Shown one piece after another: positions 56,426 to 64,000 of a stretch of DNA of 64,000 nt. Position numbers and translations under genes: made by a program. Source of the DNA: Amia ocellicauda (lineage: Eukaryota > Chordata > Actinopteri > Amiiformes > Amiidae); the NCBI RefSeq assembly GCF_036373705.1, contig NC_089863.1:23272417-23336416 (forward strand), given 5' to 3'. Numbering within the stretch: the stretch's first letter is position 1; every line of letters begins with the position of its first letter. Under the pieces are notes generated by a model, which searched no databases, was not told the DNA's origin, and worked only from the letters and a program-made list of their open reading frames with translations.

Positions 56426-59400
56426 TAGACAGAGAGAGAGGGACAGACAGAGAGATAACGAGAGGGAGAGAGAGAGGGACAGACAAAGAGAGATAACGAG
56501 AGGGAGAGAGAGAGGAACTGACAGAGACAGAGAGACAGACTGACGGACTCTTTACCTGCCAGTACATTGTTGAAGGCCGTTTCAACGTTGGTGGACTCTA
56601 GTGCAGAGGTCTCCATAAACAGCAGCCCCTTTTTCTCTGAGCGGGGGGAAACAAACCAGAAACCTATTAACGTCTAGCATTCGGGGTCATCCAGCATCCA
56701 TACTACTGACTTCAGAGGAAATTTGGTGAGCTTTTCAATTTATTTACTATCCGGCAGGCTTTTGTGCCACCTGGGGTTCTTAATTGAACTAATGTTGCCA
56801 CCTTGGGCTTTGTCAGTGGTTTATCGCACATAAAAGTTGGAGAATTCAAGATCCTTATATAATTTGTGTATAATAATTGGACGTGAAATCCCTGACTGTT
56901 TAAAATAAGTGAAAAACTCAGATTAGCCAAATTATGATAATCTAGATCTCAGATGTAACAAATACAATCACATATCAAGCATGCAGGCTGCTTTTGATTG
57001 TCGGTCGGAAGCTGCATGTTGGCACCTGCAAAGTCCTTGGCTTCCTCGGTGGGCACCGCCCGCAGAGACACCAGGTCGGTCTTGTTGCCCACCAGCATGA
57101 CCACGATGTGGGCGTCGGCGTGGTCGTACAGCTCCTTCAGCCAGCGCTCCACGCACTCGTAGGTGAGGTGCTTGGAGATGTCGTAGACGAGCAGGGCGCC
57201 CACCGCCCCTCGGTAGTAACTGGAAGGCGGAGGGAGAGAGCGGGGGGGTCAGATCGCCAGTGCTGGCGTACGAAAGCAGCCACGTTGTTCAGAAAACGCA
57301 TTCCCATATCAAGGCTGGTCAAGAATGGACAACACGGAGGCAATGGAGTGGCGTGGGGGACGGGGGATGGGGGACGGCATTCAGGATTGCGCGGTGCTCT
57401 GAAGCCCGCACCGCGCTGAAATACCACCCAGATGCTATTTTTCGGTGGTTGTCGCCGTTCTCCTCCAGTGAGGCGACGTCTGCCTTGATCGTTAGTTGGC
57501 AGATCAGGTTACAGAGCCAGCACAGAAGCCCGGCGGACCTGCTCGACGGGATTGGCAACAAAGTGAAATAAGGACATGCCAGTATGATTCAGGGAATATA
57601 AACTATTCCTTTCATCAAGGGTCAGGGGGAAATCAGTAGGTACGGGGATCTCTTTAGATAAATGGAACGTAGCCTGGTGCCCTTCAAACCTGCCCTGATG
57701 CAAAGGGTTGTTTTAAATGGAAATAACATTGCTTGTTGGCTAAATATATAGGTGTGGGGTTGTTTTCTTTTCAGGATCTCAGCCCGATACAGGAGGAAAA
57801 CATCACAGCTGGTTGCCGAGCTGCGGTCTTCGAGATTGCCTCGTTTTTGCCGAACAGACCATAATAATCTCCCTTCTTCCCTTACCCTATTCACTCTCCT
57901 CCTCCCCCTCCCCTGTGCCCCCCACCCCACTCTCCCCCCGGTGTGTACTGACGCGGAAGTGATGGCTCGGTATCTCTCCAGGCCAGCCGTGTCCCAGATC
58001 TGCGCCTTGATGGTGAGGCCATTGATCTGCACGGTGCGGGTGCTGAACTCCACGCCGATGGTGGTGCGGCTGTCGTGGTTGAACTCGTTCTTGGTGAACC
58101 GGGACAGCAGGTTGCTCTTCCCCACCCCGGACTCGCCGATCAGCACCACTGAACATGGGGTGGAGAGAGAGAGACGAGGGAGAGAGACAGGGGAGAGAGC
58201 GAGACGAGGGAGAGGGGGAGAGACGGGGGAGAGTGGGAGCGAGAGGGAAAGAGACGAGAGAGAGAGACGGGGGGAGAGAGAGAGAGAGAGACAAGGGAGA
58301 GACGGAGAGGGGGAGGGACGAGGGAGACAGGGAGGGTGATAGATAGAAGAAGGAGAGGGGGAGAGAGACGAGGGAGAGAGAGAGGGAAAGAAATGAGGGG
58401 GGGAGAGAGAGAGAGAGAGAGAAAGGGAGAAACACTCGTTTAGCACCACACTCAAAAACACCCAGTTTGATTAAATATATTTTAGGGTGTCTAGCTACCT
58501 GGGGGGGCAATAATCAATAAAAGACAATAAACATTCCAAGGCAGTTACTAAGACATGAATCTCCATCTTGCTATACTTATTTACAGTCAAATCTTTTAAT
58601 TTGTCTCTGTGTTTAAGGCTAGATGTTAGGCAAGACGCTCCAATGTTTAACCTTTGACCATTTAGGAAACGATGGAAAATGATGGAGAAAATATAGCCAT
58701 TATATCTTAAATAGGGTCAATTATGTCTTACATAGGCCAAAGTAAAGGTGAATAAATCTTCATTATGGAGTGGAATGGAGCTTTTACTGATGTGTGTCTT
58801 TGGCGTTAAACGGCACAGGAACCCTATCAACGTCCTACGCAATCTTAACACCCCTTGGGGAAATAGGCCTACACATTATGCGTTCTTCCAAAACTCCTCA
58901 GCTTCTTCCTCAAATTGCTTTTAATGTAAAAAAAGAAAGGCTATTTATGTAGAACTGAGTCACAAACTAAATGAGTTCCAGAAACGCAAATGAAAACCAA
59001 AAATAAATCCTATGAACCCAAAGCCCTGCATATGACTCCTCACGAGCCATCCCTGAGTGGGGCACAGCACTAAAACTGAAACGACCCTGTCAGGTGACGC
59101 TTGACAGGGGATTCCGGTTTAAAGGAGCGACGCACTTGTGTGTCAGTTATTAATGCTTCTCTCGTGGGTCTCAGTTTGCTTTTCTGGGATGTTCTTTGTC
59201 CTGGACTAACACAGTCTGGTTTTCATTCATTCATTCTTCCACCTGTGTTCTTCAAACAATCCTCCAAGTTCTTCTACACGCCTGGCATACGCCTCCAGGC
59301 AATCTGTGAAAAATAATTATGGTCACACCCCGCCCCGCCTGATAACCCACAATCAAGGCTAAAATGAATATTCAGTAAGGCGAAGACTCTCAAACACGAG

Positions 59401-62400
59401 GAACTCTTTTTGGCCCGGTCGGCGTGCCGGGGATGTCTGCGCTTCACAAACGGAACCGGACGCGATACAGGGGAGAGCGTCGGCTGGGCAGGTGGTGCAG
59501 AATGCAGACGGGTTAGGATGGAGGCGAGGTGGTGTCTGTGCGCTCCAGACAGGGTGGTATGGAGTAAAGATCACACCCCGCACCGAGAGCCTAAAAAGAC
59601 AGTTGCGAAACACTCCCAGTACATTATCTCTGACTGCCTGTCTGCCCCTCCGCTTTGGGTGAAGTCATCGGTAATTGTGGACTCATCAACTGGGCGGCCT
59701 ACTAATCCCGTTTAGTTATTATTATTAATTATAAGTTGTTTAACAAATATCTACCAATTGACATGACACTGCTAGGTGTAAAATCAAAAGTAACCGAATT
59801 GTTCTTGCTGTGGCCAATTGAAGCCTTAATTGACCTAACAATGCAATGTAAAAGGCTCAATTATGTAATTAAGAGCTCATTTGGAACAAAAACCAGCAGG
59901 ACAGGGGGTCCCTCCATGAATCTCTGTTATAAGGCCATGGTGGCAGCTTTGTTGCCGTCCCGCATGACAGATAGATACAGTCTCTCATTAACTCCACGGC
60001 AAGGACTGAGCCCCGTCAATCAAAATGACTATCGGACCGAAGAGGCAGCAGCGGCGCTATGCAAAACGTATTCAAACGTAACATAAAGTCGAGACAACGA
60101 TGACAATTGTTAATGACTAGCTGAAGCCACAGCTGAGGTAGTTTATAGTAAAATGTATAATTGAGCCAGTATAGACTGAGAGCTCACCAATATTATATAC
60201 TCCACTGGAAGCTTGTAAACAGTCATGTCGTAGCTACGGACATGGAATCCTGATCCTAAAGAAATGTTGTTTAAATTGAATGCAGTTAATTGAATATTTC
60301 ATATGATTGCAGGATTATAGATTGATATTTAATCTGTGCTTTCCACGGAAGACCAGATCCCGGGCAGCTTTTGGTTAACGCAGTTCTACTAAACGTCCTG
60401 TGTTCAGGTGCATCAAGTTTTGCATGTAGTCTAATCCTGCACCATTTGTCAGATGTCGTAAACCCTACAAACATGCAACTCTTACATTATACACGTCTTT
60501 CAGTTTACAGTGCAGCTGTGCTTTTGAATACACACTGGCTCTGTGTGCCTATTCATAGATGTTTTTTTTCTTAAATAAGCCGTTAACTTTGTTATTGCAC
60601 CTCCAGACGCCTGCCTTCGTCTTAACAGTTTCTGACACGGCGTCTCGGCAGAAGAGAAGTACAGTGATGTGACACAGCTTGCGGTTTCGCAGAGTGAGTA
60701 GGCGAGGGTGTTAGGAAATAAAACGCTGTGGTGAAATACCCCACAACCTCCCCGCCCCCCTGTGAATCTGTGTAAAGCAGAGGTTTCGCCAGGGCCAGTG
60801 TAGGCCGCCTGTAAACCGGTGAAAATCTGCCAAATGAACCGGCAAAGACACGCCACCCCGCACTACGGCTTCTTTAACAATAGGCAGGCTCACACTCGCA
60901 GTCTCGCCAAGCCTGTTCATGTAGTGCAGTGCTGTCCCAGGCCAAACTTACTGAGAGGAGATTGTTTCTTCACGACAACACCAAAGTTGTCAACAACAAC
61001 AACAACAACAACAACAAGATATGGATAGTGTCTCTGCGGTGGTTTCTGTGACACGGACACCCATGCCGAATTTGACAGTTATTAATCAGTGTATCAATCG
61101 GAACGGTCTCTCTCTGCGTTATCGAATTCGATTCGTTGGCACTGCAAGACAATGGCTTCTTTTAGAGAGCGCCATGTCACAGTGCAGCGCGGTAAAGTCA
61201 GGAAGCACCGTCGGTGAGTGTGGCGCGAAAGCTTACTTCTCAACTTTCTGAAGGTGTCCCTTTCGGGCGAACAATTTGGTTTCCATAGTGCTTTGCAACA
61301 TCTGGATGGAGGTTCTTTGTTGTTTTTATTGCCTTCTGCATTATAAAAGTACAAATAGAAAATCGAATTCTGCCGCTCTGTTATGCAATGAAACTGGAAC
61401 AGCACGTGTGAGTGAAAGGGCTTGCTTGGGTGATGTTCCTTCGGAGGAGTTCCAGTTTACACTCCACTGTGTTCTAGGTTTTCTCTGGCGACGCTTCTGC
61501 TTGTATCAGGTTGCGAGAGCTTTGGGTTACCACCAGCTTTGTTTCGGACTTCTGTTAAATGTCGGTCAGACAACCACAGGAGGCTGAATCTGCCAAGCAG
61601 CCTTGTGGATCTCATGAAAAACTGTGCCGGTGCAGCACAGTCAGTGGTTCTCAATCCTGGTCCTGGAGAGGCCCCTACTCTGCTTGGTTTTTGTTCGAAC
61701 CAAGCTCTCGATTACTTAATTGAACCCTTAATTGAACTAATAATTTCCTAAATCAGAGCTTTTTAATGATTTAAAACAGTTGGGGTTTTAAGTTAAGTAT
61801 AGAATTGTACAAAGAACTTATTAAAGAACCAACTCTATTATTACACAATTTAAACAGTCATATCGAAGCAGATTCTCACTTCAATTAAGGGTCAATTAAA
61901 TAATTGAGAGTTCAGTTGGAACAAAAACCAGCAGGGTTGGGGCTCCTCCAGGATCAGGGTTGAGAACCATGTGAAAAAGCCCAAGGGGGGTGAATACTTC
62001 CTATAGACGCTGTACAAACACGAGTACATTTACATTGTTTGAAGTTTGACTTTAACCCACCTCCACCTCAAACACCATATTTTTGGAAAAGCTCTATATC
62101 TAGTTCCCAGACAACTAGTTTTAATTTGAAACTAGAAAAAAAATTATATAGTTGTTAGCTTTGATCTGGGTACTTGTTCACTACAGACCAGGCTGATCAT
62201 TTAGCTTGGGTTTTAGCTGAAGTCAAAGTTATTGTTTAGCTTTTTCTAACAGCCCAGAAGAACATCAAGTTATAGACATCAATGCATTTGGACACTCCAA
62301 AACATGTGGAGAGTAACATTATAAAATGACACTTGCAGATCAAGAAAACATGGAAAACATATACATTCCTATAATAAAATATGGAGAATGAAAAGTGAAT

Positions 62401-63976
62401 TCAAAGCAAACAAAGATCACACAAAATAGTGTATATGCATGGACAATAGAACTGAACTTCCTATGATCAGAGGACATTAATGCTGACATTGACACTGTGC
62501 GGTCAGGGGGAGATAGGGGCTAAAACTATGGATGGGGGGGCAAAAGAAGAATACAAAAGTCTCCATTGTGTTTGCGATAAGATCTGTGAGGCCCTTGAGC
62601 CAGGTGCCCGGGAGGTGTGTATGGATATTGATTAGCAACAAAAGAGGGTGCCGGCCCTTTAAGTCCATCAACAATGAGAAAGACCTGTATAGTGGCTCGA
62701 GCAAACGAGTACACAAAAGATAAATTCAAAGCAGCCGCTGCAGGGCTGGCTAACAGCCCTCCCGTTACTGCAGACGGGCCATTACTCTGTACATGACGAA
62801 ACTCTGGGGAAGCAAGAGAGCAGAAAGGCCTTTTCTCAGAGGATTTGCATTAAACAGGTTTCTTCTACAGCTGAGGCGGCTAAACTTGGTCACAAAGAGC
62901 TACTGGGCAGCTGTTTTTATGGGTTAGCCTTAAACTGTTATTATTATTATTATTAAAGTCAAGTGAAGAAAGACAAGTGATGTGCAAGCAGCCAGAGCTG
63001 GTGTCACACCTAAACAATCCCTGCCTGACATCATAGAAAAAAATAATGGTTCCCTGTCATTTTAGGGTGGTCTGTAATTTAAAAACCAATACAAATACTA
63101 AGAGTGTCAGTATTGCAGTATCAGCAATCACATTTTCTCCGCTTTGTACGAGTGTGCTTGTGTGTGTGCGCCCGTGGAAAATATACGGTGGCTGTATAGG
63201 TCATATCGTGGCGGTCCGCTGATACTTTATTGCCACAAATAGCCCAGCGGCAGTGGGAAACGGTTTTGGAGTCACTGGTCTTATGTTGGAGTCTGCCATG
63301 ATTGATCCAACACGTGCATCCCATTTCCTTGCAGTGTTTTCGCCCCTCTGTGTCCCTAGTGCTCTCGGGGGCCCGTGCCAGAGAGCTGACTGCAAGGACA
63401 AGCCTCCAGCTCCACGTATGGGGCGGTGCTCTCTCGGTCGTGGTCTACAGCCAAGTATGGATGACCTTCGGCGACGCTGTAGTCAGATAGCGGGGCGTCA
63501 CTCCGCAGTCCTTAGCCAGCACAGAGAGAGACCATTTGGATCAAAAGCAGCTTACACTGATACTCGTTTATCCGGTCAGTTTTTCTGTTCCCTCGTCTGT
63601 GTCTAGACATTATACAGTCAGCCACCAAGAGTTAATGGTCTCCACCACCCTTCCCCACAGCACCTTTTAGATCGGACTTCGGAGAGGACTGGCAGCTTGG
63701 ACGGATCTGGCAAAATCGCCTTGGTTTAAAACAGACGGGCAGATGCCACCCAGCCTGGCACACCTCCCAGTAACCATGTGACTAAAAAGAGGCAGCCTCT
63801 CACAGGACACAGGGATGAGCTACCATGGTCCAGTCACAGCGCCCGACCCACATTGTACTTGGACAGGAAAAGCAAAACAGCTCATAGAGATGCAATGTAG
63901 CCTTTTCTTTACCCCTCCACCAAAGAATATACAGCTCACCTTTAAAGACAAAGTTATAATCCTCCTCCGACCCCAT
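55822..63976 (-). CDS. rab25: rab25: Rab11-subfamily GTPase with Leu at the catalytic Gln position (five coding exons)
   Basis: Exons in transcript order: 63940-63976, 57953-58148, 57026-57219, 56556-56636 and 55822-55949, together 636 bp or 211 residues (human RAB25 213). Rab25 acts in apical recycling in epithelia. The start [12 protein letters not shown] matches the RAB25 N-terminus, which lacks the Rab11 DEYDYLFK. The P-loop is GESGVGKS and switch I lies around [14 protein letters not shown]. Switch II is [10 protein letters not shown], with Leu where other Rabs have the catalytic Gln; this is the known RAB25 hallmark. The G4 motif is NKTD, then [12 protein letters not shown] and the prenylated end CCRNV. 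The genomic position by MEX3A and LMNA agrees. The minus-strand frame stays open from the ATG to the window edge, so the start rests on homology. Confidence 0.95.
56125..56240 (+). mobile_element. LINE (CR1/L2-type) ORF2 3' fragment, tentative
   Basis: Translates to [17 protein letters not shown], resembling the RV..WN.LP end of CR1/L2-type ORF2, and is related to the fragment at 55095-55215. Antisense to rab25, within intron 4. Confidence 0.45.
56381..56540. repeat. (GA)n-rich polypurine tract, rab25 intron 4
   Basis: About 160 bp of GA with GGGA and GACA interruptions on plus, polypyrimidine in the rab25 transcript, starting about 15 bases inside the exon 4 donor. Confidence 0.95.
56556..56636 (-). 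CDS. rab25: rab25 coding exon 4
   Basis: 81 bp: [20 protein letters not shown]...NNVLA, the G5 region. The acceptor is GCTCAG and the donor GGCAG|GTAAAG. Confidence 0.95.
56637..57025 (-). other. rab25: rab25 intron 3
   Basis: A 389 bp AT-rich intron with GTGCCA donor and CTCAG acceptor. No repeat or exon is seen inside. Confidence 0.9.
57026..57219 (-). CDS. rab25: rab25 coding exon 3
   Basis: 194 bp: [20 protein letters not shown] through [20 protein letters not shown]. The acceptor is TTCCAG|TTACTAC and the donor GCAG|GTGCCA. Confidence 0.95.
57220..57952 (-). other. rab25: rab25 intron 2
   Basis: A 733 bp intron with GTCAGT donor. No repeat family or exon is recognised. Confidence 0.9.
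57953..58148 (-). CDS. rab25: rab25 coding exon 2
   Basis: 196 bp: [20 protein letters not shown] through [15 protein letters not shown], with the P-loop, switch I and the Leu-substituted switch II. The acceptor is TGTTCAG|TGGTG. Confidence 0.96.
58155..58433. repeat. 280 bp polypurine (GA-rich) tract, rab25 intron 1
   Basis: Nearly pure A and G on plus with GAGAGA, GACGAGGG and GGGGGAGA motifs. In the rab25 transcript it is a CU-rich stretch reaching to within about ten bases of the exon 2 acceptor. Confidence 0.93.
59810..59913. mobile_element. hAT-MITE fragment
   Basis: Carries the GTAATTAAGAGCTCATTTGG and AACAAAAACCAGCAGGAC segment shared with the right halves of the copies at 40948 and 61642. 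The left half and terminal repeats are missing or too diverged. Confidence 0.5.
60992..61016. repeat. (CAA)n microsatellite
   Basis: About eight CAA units. Confidence 0.9.
61642..61971. mobile_element. hAT-type foldback MITE, near-complete copy
   Basis: About 330 bp. The left end is CAGTGGTTCTCAATCCTGG and the right end reads CAGGGTTGAGAACCATG, its inverted counterpart. The interior shares the AACCAAGCTCTCGATTACTT and AACAAAAACCAGCAGGG segments with the copy at 40948. No clear 8 bp target duplication is seen. Confidence 0.85.
61972..62016 (+). mobile_element. Tc1-like terminal fragment
   Basis: TGAAAAAGCCCAAGGGGGGT followed by a GAATACTTCC...GACGCTGTA end, resembling the right end of fish Tc1 elements (a GGGTGAATACTT-type motif close to a CACTGTA terminus). 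Only about 45 bp remain, abutting the hAT-MITE. Confidence 0.5.
62017..63930. other. rab25 intron 1, distal part
   Basis: Non-coding AT-rich sequence with a (TTA)n tract at 62938-62955. No exon, RNA gene or repeat family is recognised. Confidence 0.5.
63940..63976 (-). CDS. rab25: rab25 coding exon 1
   Basis: 37 bp: [12 protein letters not shown] plus one base, donor AAAG|GTGAGC. The ATG context is CCCAGGATGG. Phase agrees with exon 2. It lies 24 bp from the right edge, so the promoter is outside the window. Confidence 0.93.
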
Positions 63977-64000
63977 CCTGGGCTGCTCAGCGCTCTCCGT

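Larger units (their letters stand above)
55950..56555 (-). other. rab25: rab25 intron 4
   Basis: A 606 bp intron with GTAAAG donor. It contains the 160 bp GA/CT tract at 56381-56540 and a possible LINE-like fragment at 56125-56240. Confidence 0.9.
58149..63939 (-). other. rab25: rab25 intron 1
   Basis: A 5791 bp intron separating the 37 bp first coding exon from the G domain. It holds the GA-rich tract near exon 2, two hAT-MITE copies or fragments, a Tc1 terminus, (CAA)n and (TTA)n tracts. No further exon is recognised. Confidence 0.88.

Overview
This is vertebrate nuclear DNA, most likely from a ray-finned fish. Four protein genes are recognisable: lmna exon 1 (minus), mex3a (plus, two exons), a Rab11A-like gene (minus, five exons) and rab25 (minus, five exons). 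All use GT-AG introns. The order LMNA - MEX3A - RAB25 is the human 1q22 order in mirror image. The fish assignment rests on an extra Rab11A-type gene beside rab25, fish-type tRNA-derived SINE copies, Tc1/mariner remnants and short hAT foldback elements. I cannot name the species.

Layout. 1-2336 is the start of lmna intron 1, and 2337-2680 is lmna exon 1 (head domain and start of the coiled-coil rod). 2681-24538 is intergenic. It holds a SINE, a 3.4 kb minisatellite (about 8.09-11.50 kb) with higher-order structure, an internally deleted Tc1/mariner element with intact ends (18280-19099) and many simple repeats. 24539-30133 is mex3a, an RNA-binding KH/RING protein; a long AT-rich tract follows to a good poly(A) signal near 40.44 kb. 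43400-52534 is the Rab11A-like gene. Its likely poly(A) signal at 40.75 kb lies tail to tail with that of mex3a. Its inferred promoter at 52.86-53.08 kb has CCAAT and CRE sites. 55822-63976 is rab25, which carries the Rab25 hallmark Leu in place of the catalytic Gln of switch II.

How the genes relate. The two Rab genes are head-to-tail neighbours with the same intron positions and the same lengths for internal exons 2-4 (196, 194 and 81 bp). They are a tandem Rab11-subfamily pair in the recycling-endosome pathway. lmna (nuclear lamina) and mex3a (post-transcriptional control) are syntenic neighbours with no evident shared pathway.

I saw no prokaryote-type system, CRISPR array, rRNA or convincing tRNA gene. 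Most open frames in the window are chance frames in simple repeats, in the minisatellite or in GC-rich exons. The most noteworthy items are the minisatellite, the rab25/Rab11A-like tandem, the mex3a/Rab11A-like convergent 3' ends with a foldback element in the inferred 3' UTR, and the long polypurine tracts beside rab25 exons.
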